64,000 nucleotides of DNA from CAIXQW01 sp046049675 (GCA_046049675.1 JBJORA010000055.1:1-64000); one strand, 5' to 3'; positions 9,156 through 18,991 are shown, numbered from the stretch's first letter. Notes: a model not told the origin generated them from the letters alone. Translations and numbers: made by a program.

Positions 9156-10253
9156 CTAATTTGCTGCATACAAAATATTAGTACCAGTGATGTATGTACT
9201 ACCTGTTGTAGTATATAAGCCATCCCAATCGCCAGCAGCTGGTGTTGTTGCGCTACCATCGCCGTTAGTATCGCCGCCATGTGTATCATCTTTGTAAGAA
9301 GTAAAAATAGTACTTGCGCTAAAGCTCATGTCACCAGTTGTTTGTCTTGAAATACCATTACTAGTGCTAGCAAACTTCACAACCACACCAGGTCCAACTA
9401 CCAAGTTGGCCGGAGAATACACTTGCAGGTAATGTGTTGTAACGTAAGGAACTTCTGTTACCATCCATTGGGCAGCAGCTCCACCTAAGCCAGTATTGTC
9501 CAACCAAATACAATTGCGTTTATTGGTTTGTGTTGCATTGGCAGGGTTATGAAACTTATTTGTAGGCGATACTATATACTTTGATGAAATCTGCATAGGG
9601 ATATCGTTGTCGTAGAAAACATTATTTGTAAGAACTTGCATTGCATTGTCGCCTACACCATATCCTAAGAATGCTACAGACCTAGTATTATTGGCAGTTG
9701 CAGTATGGGCAAAAGTGCAGTGATCAAAAACAAATGTTGAACTTGTCCAACTAACACGAATAGCGCAATTATTGCCGCCGTCGTTACTGCCAGCATACAA
9801 GAAATCGCAGTATTCAAATACATTGCCTTTGCCACCAGACAAGGTAATATTTACCCAGTCGCCTTTGCTTGGTGTAGTGGCTGTACCATCGCCATTATTG
9901 TCACCACAATAGCTATCATCTGCATAAGATGTAAATACAATATGATCGGTGCTCGTGCCTTTTGCAATGATCTTACCCACATCGTAAATATTTATGGACG
10001 AGTTTTGACCCTTGATGATAGCACCAGCTTCTATGGTGAGTACAGACTTAACTGTAACAATACCTTTTAGCATATAAACATTTCCCTTCTTCCATGTGGT
10101 TGGAGCAGAAATTGTAGCGTTGCCTGCAGTTGAACTTACTTCAACAATAGCACAATTTGTGTTGTTATTGTTGTTATTATTGGTGGTTGTTGGTTTTGTG
10201 CAAGCAGTTGCGAGAACTAGTGCACATGCTGCAAATTGGAAAATCTTTTTCAT
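9156..10253 (-). CDS. Lipoprotein with predicted right-handed beta-helix fold
   Basis: A 365-residue protein starting MKKIFQFAACALVLATACTK; LATAC is a lipobox, so the mature protein is lipid-anchored at Cys18. A run of eight Asn interrupted by Thr near residues 25-32 is a flexible linker after the anchor. The body alternates short strands and turns (TTWKKGNVYMLKGIVTVKSVLTIEAGAIIKG; GKIIAKGTSTDHIVFTSYADD; NVFEYCDFLYAG; FVFDHCTFAHTA), the pattern of parallel beta-helix surface proteins found widely in Bacteroidota. Two near-identical segments (SYADDSYCGDNNGDGTATTPSKGDW and SYKDDTHGGDTNGDGSATTP..GDW) show an internal duplication; their DxNxDG loops may bind calcium. Function unknown. Confidence 0.75.
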   Translation of the reverse strand: MKKIFQFAACALVLATACTKPTTTNNNNNNNTNCAIVEVSSTAGNATISAPTTWKKGNVYMLKGIVTVKSVLTIEAGAIIKGQNSSINIYDVGKIIAKGTSTDHIVFTSYADDSYCGDNNGDGTATTPSKGDWVNITLSGGKGNVFEYCDFLYAGSNDGGNNCAIRVSWTSSTFVFDHCTFAHTATANNTRSVAFLGYGVGDNAMQVLTNNVFYDNDIPMQISSKYIVSPTNKFHNPANATQTNKRNCIWLDNTGLGGAAAQWMVTEVPYVTTHYLQVYSPANLVVGPGVVVKFASTSNGISRQTTGDMSFSASTIFTSYKDDTHGGDTNGDGSATTPAAGDWDGLYTTTGSTYITGTNILYAAN

Positions 10254-10274
10254 TGTTTATTTTTTTTGTGTTTT

Positions 10275-10760
10275 TTATTGTGCTTTATAAAGTCGTGTCC
10301 AGCCACCGCCATTAGCTTCGTCTAGCACTAAATAGCGCTGCTGCGTTTGGTCGTCGGTATAAATGGCGAAGGTTACGGTTTGAACCTTCATGTTATTAGG
10401 ATCGTTATTGGGTTGCAGTACTGTGTTTAATTTGTGCTCGTAGAATGTAGGTGTTGTGGTGAGTAAATTGCCATCAATGGTATAGGTGCCTTTGTAGTAA
10501 AACGTCTTTGTCTTGAAGTTGGTAGTGGTTGCGTAAAAACTTTGATAGGTGCCATCGCTTTTGAATTGATAAACATAATTCTCATTTATTGAGGCATCAC
10601 CAATGTAGTTTCCGGAGGCATCTACATAATTTGCGAAGACGGTACCGCTTGTACTCCATTCATTTACTAGCTCGTGGTTAATTGCAACGGGGGTATTAAC
10701 CTTGCCGCAAGATAGCAACATTGGAATACAAAGCAGCGCCGAGATGATTGTCTTTTTCAT
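10275..10760 (-). CDS. Lipocalin-like lipoprotein
   Basis: A 161-residue protein with an SP-II signal (MKKTIISALLCIPMLLSCGK; lipobox LLSC). The mature domain (LVNEWSTSGTVFANY..., YQFKSDGTYQSFYA, YYKGTYTIDGNLLTTTPT, QRYLVLDEANGGGWTRLYK) has the beta-strand rhythm of small lipocalin-like lipoproteins common in Bacteroidota. Ends 21 bp before the beta-helix lipoprotein starts, so the two are likely co-transcribed. Ligand and role unknown. Confidence 0.65.
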   Translation of the reverse strand: MKKTIISALLCIPMLLSCGKVNTPVAINHELVNEWSTSGTVFANYVDASGNYIGDASINENYVYQFKSDGTYQSFYATTTNFKTKTFYYKGTYTIDGNLLTTTPTFYEHKLNTVLQPNNDPNNMKVQTVTFAIYTDDQTQQRYLVLDEANGGGWTRLYKAQ

Positions 10761-10772
10761 GTGCTTTTTGAT

Positions 10773-10788
10773 ATTGTAATTTTACAAT
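10773..10788. promoter_or_regulatory. 16-bp dyad upstream of the lipoprotein pair
   Basis: ATTGTAA-TT-TTACAAT is a perfect 7-bp inverted repeat with a 2-bp centre, located 13-28 bp upstream of the minus-strand ATG at 10760. Size and position fit an operator for a dimeric repressor, but it could be chance in AT-rich DNA. Confidence 0.3.
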
Positions 10789-10876
10789 GCAAAAGTGCAA
10801 CCAATATAAATGTAATTAAATAGGACGTTTGTTATAGCTAAATCTAGTAAACGTATTTCCACGAATAGCGTGGTAA

Positions 10877-11854
10877 CTAGGCTTTCTTCTTACTCGTCTT
10901 GTGTTTGGCTTGTGCTGCTAAAGTATTTCGCTCCCAAAACACGCCATCGGTATAGCCTTGGATAGCAGTATCCGTTTCAGCTTGCGCAAGGCGTTTCTCT
11001 GCCCATAGACAATAGTCTTTATTAAAATCTATACCTACATATTGCCGGTCTAATTTTTTAGCGACAACGCTCGTCGTGCCGCTACCTAAAAATGGATCTA
11101 ACACAATACCATTGACTGGGCAAGAACTAAGTATCAGTTTTGCAATTAACTTTTCTGGCTTTTGTGTGGGATGGTCGGTATTTTCTGGCATACTCCAATA
11201 TGGTATACTAATGTCGTCCCAAAAATTGCTTGGATAGGTCAACCTAAAATTACCATCCTCGCTAGCTTCCCAGTCTTTTGCTTCGCCATCTTGCTTGTAA
11301 GGCGCAAGCACACGCCGTTTCATTTTCACAGCATCCACATCAAAGTAATATTGCTTTTCGTCTTTCACGGCAAACCAAATATCTTCCATGCCGTTTTTCC
11401 AATTGCGCTTAGCACCTCTACCCTTCTCTCGCTGCCAAGAAATTCGATTGATGACGTGTAAATTTTCGCTGAGCACTTCTTGTAAAGCAGATGTACTTTT
11501 CCAGTCGCCGCATAAGTACATACTGCCTGTAGGTTTTAGTAGATTAGCTAGCATCGGGATAAAGCTGCGCAAATAATCGGCATAAGTACTATGCTTGCTG
11601 CTTTTAAACTTAAAGCCATGAAAATCTTTGTCTAAATTGTACGGAGGATCAACAATAATTAAGTCAAACGAATTAGGCGGCAAATATGGCAGCACATCAT
11701 ACAAACTCATATTGATGCTTGTATTAGCTAAGGCACTAATGCTCTTAATGGTTTTTGGCAGCGTACAAACTAATTTTTTAGCATACGCTTTCTCCTCAGC
11801 TTTACTAAGCGAAAGTGTTCTATTGCGTGGTGCTCTTTTTTTATCTGCTGGCAT
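10877..11854 (-). CDS. Orphan DNA methyltransferase, beta class (N6-adenine or N4-cytosine)
   Basis: A 325-residue protein. Catalytic motif IV DPPY is at residues 69-72 and the SAM-binding motif I DPFLGSG at 253-259, preceded by the HPTQKPEKL motif at 229-237. The order IV then I defines the beta class, as in many D12/N6_N4 methylases. The target recognition region lies between (about 120-225). No nuclease gene is adjacent, so it is an orphan methylase with regulatory or defensive roles possible. DPPY does not settle adenine versus cytosine. Codon use resembles the neighbouring core genes, which argues it is long resident. Confidence 0.88.
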   Translation of the reverse strand: MPADKKRAPRNRTLSLSKAEEKAYAKKLVCTLPKTIKSISALANTSINMSLYDVLPYLPPNSFDLIIVDPPYNLDKDFHGFKFKSSKHSTYADYLRSFIPMLANLLKPTGSMYLCGDWKSTSALQEVLSENLHVINRISWQREKGRGAKRNWKNGMEDIWFAVKDEKQYYFDVDAVKMKRRVLAPYKQDGEAKDWEASEDGNFRLTYPSNFWDDISIPYWSMPENTDHPTQKPEKLIAKLILSSCPVNGIVLDPFLGSGTTSVVAKKLDRQYVGIDFNKDYCLWAEKRLAQAETDTAIQGYTDGVFWERNTLAAQAKHKTSKKKA

Positions 11855-11884
11855 TCGTAGAAAAAATTAATAGAAAAAGAAATT

Positions 11885-12670
11885 CTACTTCAACATAAAA
11901 TGTTGCTGCTCGGTAAATTCTGGTCGCTTAAATACAAGTCCAAATTGAAAGACATCTACAGTTACAAAAACATCTTTATGTGATTTGATTTCTTCCCAAG
12001 CCTTTGTCATGCCTTCGCTCCAATAAATATCGTCAAATACAAGCAAGGCATTGTCTGGCAAAATTGGCCAAAGCATTTCAAAGTACTTTTTTGTAGCCTC
12101 ATAGCGATGATTGCCATCAATCACCACCATATTAGGTTTATAGCCACTGCTCATTAAGGTAGGCAGCACATCATCAAAATTACCAACGTGATAATCTACA
12201 TTCTGAATTTCTAATTTAGCAAGATGCTGCTGAGCAATGCCGCAAATATTTTTGCTACCTTCTATACTAACAATTTTTGCGGCACTATAAGCTTTAGATA
12301 AATAAGATAAACCAATGCCAAGCGATGTGCCAAGCTCTAAAACTTGTTCGTATTGGTAGTATTGTTGTATTCTAAAAAGCAACTGTCCATAATAGCTAGT
12401 ACGTGCTGCGCTTTTTGCAATTTGTGATATGCTTTTTTGCGTATTAGTGCTTTTGTGGGAACCCGCGCCGAGGTCTTCTATATCAATTACAGTCGTATCC
12501 TTTAAGTAGTCTTTGCGCAATTGCTCTATTTGGGTAAATGCATAAAAGTCGCGCTTATCATTAAGCACTTGCTCGTTGAATGTGTACACAAAGGGTGAGT
12601 GAACACCGTGTAAGTTTTTTGCTTTGAAATAGTACTTAAGGTACTGCTTAGCGGTATACAATAGGCTCAC
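11885..12670 (-). CDS. Class I SAM-dependent O-methyltransferase-like protein
   Basis: The frame opens upstream at a GTG (12742) inside folA, but a GTG at 12670 (or TTG at 12661) gives the family-like start VSLLYTAKQYLKYYFKAKNL followed by HGVHSPFVYTF, so I place the start there; it overlaps the end of folA by about 23 bp. The SAM-binding motif is VLELGTSLGIGLSYLSKAY, then IVSIEGS and the acidic MVVIDGNHRY, as in caffeoyl-CoA O-methyltransferase-type enzymes. The HGVHSPFVY signature is typical of a Bacteroidota subgroup. Substrate unknown; cytoplasmic. Confidence 0.75.
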   Translation of the reverse strand: MSLLYTAKQYLKYYFKAKNLHGVHSPFVYTFNEQVLNDKRDFYAFTQIEQLRKDYLKDTTVIDIEDLGAGSHKSTNTQKSISQIAKSAARTSYYGQLLFRIQQYYQYEQVLELGTSLGIGLSYLSKAYSAAKIVSIEGSKNICGIAQQHLAKLEIQNVDYHVGNFDDVLPTLMSSGYKPNMVVIDGNHRYEATKKYFEMLWPILPDNALLVFDDIYWSEGMTKAWEEIKSHKDVFVTVDVFQFGLVFKRPEFTEQQHFMLK

Positions 12671-13166
12671 CTTGTTGCAGGGTATATTGTTCAAAAATAT
12701 AGTCGTGATCGTTCTGTTCGTCTTCTGGGTGACGTTCTGCACTTGTCAAAGCCCAACGCTTATTATCCAAGGCTGGGAAAAATGCATCTGCATCAGCTAC
12801 CTCAGTTTCTACTCGAGTGAGATATAGCTTATTGGCTTGTGGCATAGCTGACTCATATACTTTAGCACCGCCAATTACAAATACTTCTTGCTGCTTCCAC
12901 AATGTGCAGTAATCTAAAGCATCTTGAAGGGTATGGCGCACAACTGCACCAGGTAAGCTGTAGTTCTTATCGCTGCTTAAAACAATGTTTACACGATTAG
13001 GCAAAGGTTTACCAATACTCTCATAGGTATTGCGGCCCATGATGATGCAGTGATTGGTCGTTAGTTTTTTGAAATACTGCAAGTCACCACGCAAATGCCA
13101 TGGCAATTTATTGTTTTTGCCAATGGCATTATTTTTTGCCGCTGCTACGATTATACTTATTGTCAT
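12648..13166 (-). CDS. folA: Dihydrofolate reductase
   Basis: A 172-residue protein with all family landmarks: MTISIIVAAAKNNAIGKNNKLPWHLRGDLQYFKKLT at the N-terminus (WHL and acidic Asp28-equivalent in LRGDL), IIMGRNTYESIGKPLPNRVNIVLS as NADPH-binding motif, and EVFVIGGAKVYESAMPQANKLYLTRVE. It reduces dihydrofolate to tetrahydrofolate with NADPH. It lies 30 bp downstream of the leuS stop and overlaps the methyltransferase downstream. Confidence 0.96.
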   Translation of the reverse strand: MTISIIVAAAKNNAIGKNNKLPWHLRGDLQYFKKLTTNHCIIMGRNTYESIGKPLPNRVNIVLSSDKNYSLPGAVVRHTLQDALDYCTLWKQQEVFVIGGAKVYESAMPQANKLYLTRVETEVADADAFFPALDNKRWALTSAERHPEDEQNDHDYIFEQYTLQQGEPIVYR

Positions 13167-13196
13167 TGTTGCTAGCTTATTAAAATATTGTGCTTA

Positions 13197-15929
13197 CTAT
13201 ACCACAACGTTAATCATTTTCTTTGGCACAAAGATAAATTTCTTCACTGGTTTGCCTTCCATCCACTTTATTACGATATCATTTGCCAACACAGCCTGCT
13301 CAACTTCTTGTGCCGTAGCATCAAGTGCAAATGTCAATTCAGTGCGTGTTTTTCCTTGTATCGCAACTGGATAAGTAAATGTATTTTCAACCAAGTACTG
13401 TTCGTTATATTCTGGGAAACTTGCATCTAAAATTGTGCTTGTATGGCCTAATGCACTATATAATTCTTCAGCGATATGAGGTGCAAATGGTGCAAGTGTA
13501 ATAAGCAATGGCTCAAGCACGGCTTTTTTATCGCATTTCAAAGCTTGTAGCTCGTTGGTGCAAATCATAAATTGTGCTATGCTCGTATTGAAGCTAAAAT
13601 GCTCAATATCGTAAGCAATCTTTTTGATATGCTTATGCAAAATCTTTAGTTCTGCTGGTGTTGCTGCCTCATCACTAAATGCGACAGCACCGCTGTCATT
13701 GTAAAACAAGCGCCACAATTTTTTCAAGAAGCGATGCGTGCCTTCTATGCCTTGCGTATCCCAAGGCTTGCTCAATTCTAGCGGACCAAGAAACATCTCG
13801 TACATTCTAAATGTATCGGCACCATATTTAGCAATTACATCATCTGGGTTAACCACATTGTAATAGCGCTTGCTCATCTTCTCGAATTGCACACCACAGA
13901 TATATTTGCCATCTTCCAATACGAACTCGGCATTAGCATAATCGCTGCGCCACTGCTTGAACTTCTCTATATCTAAAGTAGTATCTTCCACGATAGACAC
14001 ATCTACATGTATAGCAGTGGTATCGTACTGTTGCGCCAGGCCTGCACTTACAAAGGTGTTGCTATCCTTTACACGATAAACTAGCCTACTGCTACCACCA
14101 ATCATACCTTGATTAATGATTTTCTTATATGGCTCATCAAAGTTGATATAACCTAGATCGCACAAAGCTTTACACCACATACGGCTGTACAATAGGTGAC
14201 CCACAGCGTGTTCGGCGCCACCAACATACACATCTACTTGATTCCAATAAGCTGCTGCTTCCTTACTTACAAAAGTGTCGGTGTTTTGCGGATCCATATA
14301 ACGCAAGTAGTACCAACTACTGCCTGCATAGCCCGGCATTGTATCCGTTTCGCGGATGCCATTGCCTGAGTTTACCCAATCTGTAATATTGGCAAGTGGC
14401 CCTTGACCGTTTGGACCTGGTCCATAGCTATCTACGTGAGGCAGTGTAACAGGCAAGCCTTTGTCAAGTGCGGAAATGCCATCTGCGTTATAAACTACTG
14501 GAAAAGGTTCTCCCCAATAGCGCTGTCTGCTAAATCCAGCGTCGCGCATACGGAAGTTAATTTTTGCTTTACCAATACCAGCACTAGTAAGAATTTCTAT
14601 TGCCCGTGTATTGGCATCTTGAATAGTTAGTCCATTCAATTCGTTGCTATTGGCAAGCTTTACATCTTTTGCACTGTAAGCATTTTCGCTAATATCTACA
14701 CCTTCAAAAATATTTGGGATAGGCAAATTAAAGTGCTTTGCAAATGCATAGTCGCGCTCGTCGCCACATGGTACAGCCATAATTGCGCCAGTACCGTAGC
14801 CCATCAATACATATTCGCTAATCCACACAGGTATTTCTTGCTTCGTCAATGGATGAACAACTTTTGCGCCCGTATCGCAACCGCTAATTTTCTTTTCTGC
14901 TTGGCGGTCGCGTTCGCTTCTACTTTTTACATAGCTTTGATATTCGCTTACCGCTTGCTGTTGTGCAGGCGATACGATTTTGCTGATTAAAGGATGCTCT
15001 GGTGCCAAAACCATAAAGCTTACACCATAGATTGTGTCGGGGCGTGTTGTAAAGACAGCAATTTTTTCGTCTACCCAAGCCACGTCAAAACTAAGTTCAG
15101 CGCCAATACTCTTACCAATCCAATTGCGCTGCATGTCTTTGAGGCTTTCTGGATAATCTACCTCATCTAACCCCTGCAACAAACGATCGGCATAATTGGT
15201 GATGCGTAGGAACCACTGGTTCATAAGTTTGCGCTCTACAGAATGGCCTCCACGTTCGCTAACACCATTGATCACTTCATCATTAGCAAGTACAGTACCT
15301 AATGCTTCGCACCAGTTAACATAACTCTTTGCGCGATAAGCAAGGCGATACTGCATTAATATATCTTGCTGCTCTAGCTGCGACAATTCGCTCCATGCTT
15401 TATCGGTATGTTGCTTTAGCAAACTAGCATCTTCGTCAAAGGCATCAATCAAAGTTGCAATTGGCTCGGCCTTATTGCTTTTTGGATTGTACCAAGCTTC
15501 AAATAGTAAACTAAATATATGTTGCGTCCATTTATAGTAGTTGGGGTCGCTTGTTTGAACCTCCCTGCTCCAATCGTAACAGAATCCAATATTATTAAGT
15601 TGGTGCTTGTAGCGGTCGATATTTTGCGCTGTTGTGTGCGCAGGATGTTGACCAGTTTCTATTGCATATTGCTCAGCGGGCAAACCAAAGCTATCGAAAC
15701 CCATAGGGTGCAATACGTTGAAACCTTTGAGGCGCTTGTAACGGCTATAAATATCGCTGGCAATATATCCTAGCGGGTGGCCAACATGCAAGCCTGCTCC
15801 ACTCGGATAAGGAAACATGTCTAGTACATAGCATTTTGGTTTGTTGCTATCGTTAGCAACTTTATAGGTATTATGTTTATCCCAATAGGATTTCCATTTT
15901 TTTTCTATCTCTTTGAAGTTGTACTCCAT
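13197..15929 (-). CDS. leuS: Leucyl-tRNA synthetase
   Basis: Start taken as the ATG at 15929 (MEYNFKEIEKKWKSYW), which matches the LeuS N-terminus; the GTG two codons upstream is less likely. The class Ia HIGH motif appears as HVGH at residues 48-51 (PYPSGAGLHVGHPLGY), and KMSKR is near residue 680. The CP1 editing domain (FTTRPDTIYGVSFMVLAPEHPL; GTGAIMAVPCGDERDYAFA) is intact, so mischarged tRNA can be proofread. At about 910 residues it is longer than the E. coli enzyme (860), with an insertion (about 615-675) before the KMSKR loop that is common in Bacteroidota. Confidence 0.97.
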   Translation of the reverse strand: MEYNFKEIEKKWKSYWDKHNTYKVANDSNKPKCYVLDMFPYPSGAGLHVGHPLGYIASDIYSRYKRLKGFNVLHPMGFDSFGLPAEQYAIETGQHPAHTTAQNIDRYKHQLNNIGFCYDWSREVQTSDPNYYKWTQHIFSLLFEAWYNPKSNKAEPIATLIDAFDEDASLLKQHTDKAWSELSQLEQQDILMQYRLAYRAKSYVNWCEALGTVLANDEVINGVSERGGHSVERKLMNQWFLRITNYADRLLQGLDEVDYPESLKDMQRNWIGKSIGAELSFDVAWVDEKIAVFTTRPDTIYGVSFMVLAPEHPLISKIVSPAQQQAVSEYQSYVKSRSERDRQAEKKISGCDTGAKVVHPLTKQEIPVWISEYVLMGYGTGAIMAVPCGDERDYAFAKHFNLPIPNIFEGVDISENAYSAKDVKLANSNELNGLTIQDANTRAIEILTSAGIGKAKINFRMRDAGFSRQRYWGEPFPVVYNADGISALDKGLPVTLPHVDSYGPGPNGQGPLANITDWVNSGNGIRETDTMPGYAGSSWYYLRYMDPQNTDTFVSKEAAAYWNQVDVYVGGAEHAVGHLLYSRMWCKALCDLGYINFDEPYKKIINQGMIGGSSRLVYRVKDSNTFVSAGLAQQYDTTAIHVDVSIVEDTTLDIEKFKQWRSDYANAEFVLEDGKYICGVQFEKMSKRYYNVVNPDDVIAKYGADTFRMYEMFLGPLELSKPWDTQGIEGTHRFLKKLWRLFYNDSGAVAFSDEAATPAELKILHKHIKKIAYDIEHFSFNTSIAQFMICTNELQALKCDKKAVLEPLLITLAPFAPHIAEELYSALGHTSTILDASFPEYNEQYLVENTFTYPVAIQGKTRTELTFALDATAQEVEQAVLANDIVIKWMEGKPVKKFIFVPKKMINVVV

Positions 15930-16040
15930 ATACACGAAGCTGCAAAATGCGCAGCGGTGGGCAAAGGTACGTTGTGCGTAGATTTTGTGGGAGAAATAAT
16001 GTGGGAGATAATGGCTGGAATGGCATAGGTGGATTCAATT

Positions 16041-16120
16041 AAGATATCAGGACTAAAGACTCTCCGTTATTGCGTAACATTTCTTAGGTTCTACGTAGAT
16101 ATCTGGGCTATAGCCCCTTA
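16041..16120. repeat. Two copies of a dispersed REP-like palindromic element
   Basis: AAGATATCAGGACTAAAGAC (16041) and AGATATCTGGGCTATAGCCC (16097) are degenerate copies of an element whose consensus is AAGAYRTCAGGGCTAnnGCCCCT, with two better copies at 22611 and 22663. The core GGGCTAnnGCCC is self-complementary. The rest of the gap between leuS and the YiiX-like gene (15936-16224) shows nothing else. Confidence 0.6.
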
Positions 16121-16224
16121 ATGCTGCATGCGCTAGCCGTCGGTGAGTTTAACCTTTTTAGCTAACGGAACAATTTAATTCCACTTTGTAAGTTTATACG
16201 GATTTATGCTAAACGAAGCATTTG

Positions 16225-16911
16225 CTACATTGATACCACAGTTCGCATATTAGGATTCTCGAAGATCGCTTGAGGTGAGATAACAGTTTCTTCAAGCGGA
16301 ACCTCACTGCCATACCTTTCCTTTAGAATTTTTACAACCTTTTCGTGGGTTAAATCAAACGCTTTCAGTTTTTGCAAGGTACCAATCTCTTTTCCAAATG
16401 TTTTTTGATACGCTTTCCAAACAAGTTCCGAGCAATAGATTCTGTCATCCGACCATTCAAATGCTAAATCATAATCTTTCCCTAGGTATTGTAGCGCATT
16501 TGCTCTTAACTGCAGTAACATTTCTTCGGAATACATCGGGTCAGCACGAAGCCTCTTAACCACATAATGTTCATTCTCGCCACGTGCAATAAACTCGTCT
16601 AGCGGTGTCCACTGTACCGGCTGCACAGCTTCTAAAACATACCAATTTGTTGTATCATCAGGCTTGTGAAAAACTAAACCACAGTGTGAATACTTAGATT
16701 TAGTAGCAATTTGTATCGCTTCGCATTGCTCTGATTGCGAGGTTTGAAAAATTACGTCACCATTGCGCAAGTCTGTATTCTGTTTATCGAGACTATTAAT
16801 GTATTCAGCCGGTGATTGAGGTTTATCCTGCCTATCACTTTGACAGGCCGATAATAATCCAGCTAATAGAACTGTTACGATAAGGCAAACTGCTACAATG
16901 GCGCTTTTCAT
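16225..16911 (-). CDS. YiiX/YebB-like permuted NlpC/P60 lipoprotein
   Basis: A 228-residue protein with a lipoprotein signal (hydrophobic segment to LLSAC at about residue 22). The body fits the YiiX family of permuted papain-like hydrolases: LRNGDVIFQTS, then SKYSHCGLVF supplying the His, and RIYCSELVWKAYQKTFG supplying the Cys nucleophile near residue 160. Proposed substrate is amide or ester bonds in cell-envelope lipids or peptides; not determined. Encoded alone between leuS and the parvulin gene. Confidence 0.75.
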   Translation of the reverse strand: MKSAIVAVCLIVTVLLAGLLSACQSDRQDKPQSPAEYINSLDKQNTDLRNGDVIFQTSQSEQCEAIQIATKSKYSHCGLVFHKPDDTTNWYVLEAVQPVQWTPLDEFIARGENEHYVVKRLRADPMYSEEMLLQLRANALQYLGKDYDLAFEWSDDRIYCSELVWKAYQKTFGKEIGTLQKLKAFDLTHEKVVKILKERYGSEVPLEETVISPQAIFENPNMRTVVSM

Positions 16912-16973
16912 CTCTGATGCACCAAAACTAATTCAACAAACTATAAAATTAAGTGAAAGTAAATTCCACCACT

Positions 16974-18965
16974 CTACTTCTTGCGCGGCACTGTCTTGCC
17001 TGCAGGTGCTTTAACCAAGCTCTTTAACACAGCCTCGTTTACCACAACTGGATATTTAGCTGCTAAAGTTGCAAGCCATTCTTTTTCAAGAAAATCTTGA
17101 TAGTCGGCAATGACATAACCGCGTGCGTCCGCAAAATTCTTAGAAGTTGGACTTGTGTAAATTACATTAGGGCGATAGATACTATACGAATTATCGCTGT
17201 TTTTGATTGGTGCGCTAAATTGGTTGACAGCAAGCTTAGCAATTGATGCATCTACTTTATCGAATTCTACACGTGTACTTTCCTGACTAGCACTGCTATT
17301 AGCAACTTCGTTTACTTTAGTCAATGCAGCATCTATAGTGCTACCATTTTGCATAGCACGTAAAAATGATTGCGCGCTCGCTAAGTCAGTACACTTGATT
17401 ACAGTTGCATCACAACCAGGCTGCCATTGATACTTATTTGAATTCTTTGCGTAGAAAGACTGCAGTCCTGTTGTGTCTATACTTGCGCGGCTCCAAACAC
17501 TTTTATCAGTAAGATCAAAAAGGATGATGCCATCGCGATATTCTTTCAATAGATTTTTGTAGTCTTCGTTTGTAAATTCTAGCTGACTTTCTTCGTAGTC
17601 CATCACGGTAGCTTCAACATAATTATTATAAGCCAAGCGAATAGCATCTTCTTTGTTGCCGTACAAACGACCACGTGCACTTGTTTCTAAATACGATTTG
17701 AAATCGTTAATTGTATACGTCTTGCTACCAAGATTAAACAAACGACTTGTGCTACCTGGCGCACTGCTTACCATTACAGTACCTGCACGTGCCAAACTAT
17801 CTGGTATGCTTTTGATAAACTCATCTAAGCTTCTTGTATTTTCTGTATAGCCATTTTTTACTTTCATTTTTTCTAGGAAAGCTTTTTTAGCCATATCAAC
17901 ACGAACATCGCGTTCTACCTTTTTTGTAACATCGTTTTTCGCATCTTCAAAAGGCTTGATAGGTAATTTTTCAATCAACTTTATAATATGATAACCATAG
18001 TCTGTACGCACGGGCTTACTTAAATCGCCTGGCTTTACTAATGCAAATGCCGCATTCTCAAACTCTGCAACCATCGCCCCTGTGCCAAAGGCAGCAAGCT
18101 CACCATTATTGTTTACACTATAGCGATCATCGTTGCGATAACGTGCTAATGTATCGAAGCTATAACCCTTTTGTAATTCTGCTAAAATACTATCAGCCTT
18201 TGCCTTGGCAGCAGCCAAGCCAGCTTCTCCTTCGCTCTTCTTTGCAGCACATAAAATATGGGCCACCTTAATTTGACCACGTGCAGGACGCTCAGCTGTT
18301 TTCTTGATGATATGATAGCCAAAATTTGTGCGTATTGGTTTGCTAATGCCACCAACTGGCATTGTGTAAACTGCGTTTTCAAAAGTATATGGCACTTGCA
18401 CAGCAGTGAAATAACCAATACTACCGCCACTTGGAATAGTATTCTTATCGTCGCTAAAAGCTTTTACCAAAGTATCCCACGGGATTTTTTTAGCCATCAC
18501 AAATTGGTAAACACTGTCTGCTTTTGCAAAATAGCGTGCACTATCGCGCTCCGCGGCTTTTGGCATACTAATTAAAATATGACTTGCCTGCACATCTTTT
18601 TTCATGCGCTCGTAAGCTTCTAGCGTAAGTTTAGAAAGCATATCCTTATCCGTAAGGTAGCTTTTGCCAAGCTGCTTTTTATATTGGCCTAGCTCGCTTT
18701 TAATATTAGGCAATGTATCTATACCTTGTGCTTCAGCCTCTGTTACCTTCATTTTGAAGCGGCTGTACAGCGTAATGTACTCGCGTAAAGCAGCCTCACT
18801 TAAGTCTGGCTTTTTGTTATTAAAAGTGTTTTTGGTATACATGCGCATAAATTCCTTTGCACTTACGCCACGTCCACCATAGCTAAAAATGTCTTGTGCT
18901 TGTGCGCCTTCTACGATGAATGCAGCGCAAAGCGTTAACATGCAGTACTTAATAAATTGTTTCAT
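16974..18965 (-). CDS. Periplasmic double-parvulin peptidyl-prolyl isomerase (SurA/PpiD-like)
   Basis: Start placed at the ATG at 18965, which begins MKQFIKYCMLTLCAAFIVEG and a signal peptide ending AQAQ; the longer GTG frame adds 25 unlikely residues. Two parvulin domains are visible: VQASHILISMPKAAERDSARY ... GGSIGYFTAVQVPYTFENAVY and IKVAHILCAAKKSEGEAGLAA ... NGELAAFGTGAMVAEFENAAF, each with the ASHIL/AHIL and GYHIIK signatures. The C-terminal 250 residues lack a recognised domain. It probably assists outer-membrane protein folding. The next gene upstream (TlpA-like) ends 75 bp before this start. Confidence 0.85.
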   Translation of the reverse strand: MKQFIKYCMLTLCAAFIVEGAQAQDIFSYGGRGVSAKEFMRMYTKNTFNNKKPDLSEAALREYITLYSRFKMKVTEAEAQGIDTLPNIKSELGQYKKQLGKSYLTDKDMLSKLTLEAYERMKKDVQASHILISMPKAAERDSARYFAKADSVYQFVMAKKIPWDTLVKAFSDDKNTIPSGGSIGYFTAVQVPYTFENAVYTMPVGGISKPIRTNFGYHIIKKTAERPARGQIKVAHILCAAKKSEGEAGLAAAKAKADSILAELQKGYSFDTLARYRNDDRYSVNNNGELAAFGTGAMVAEFENAAFALVKPGDLSKPVRTDYGYHIIKLIEKLPIKPFEDAKNDVTKKVERDVRVDMAKKAFLEKMKVKNGYTENTRSLDEFIKSIPDSLARAGTVMVSSAPGSTSRLFNLGSKTYTINDFKSYLETSARGRLYGNKEDAIRLAYNNYVEATVMDYEESQLEFTNEDYKNLLKEYRDGIILFDLTDKSVWSRASIDTTGLQSFYAKNSNKYQWQPGCDATVIKCTDLASAQSFLRAMQNGSTIDAALTKVNEVANSSASQESTRVEFDKVDASIAKLAVNQFSAPIKNSDNSYSIYRPNVIYTSPTSKNFADARGYVIADYQDFLEKEWLATLAAKYPVVVNEAVLKSLVKAPAGKTVPRKK

Positions 18966-18983
18966 GCTTCTTTTAATTGTTTG

Positions 18984-18991
18984 CAAATGTA
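18984..18991 (-). promoter_or_regulatory. Candidate Bacteroidota -7 element (TACATTTG)
   Basis: Minus-strand TACATTTG followed by C matches TAnnTTTG and lies 19-26 bases upstream of the chosen ATG of the parvulin gene, again supporting the internal start. No -33 element at ideal spacing was found. Confidence 0.42.
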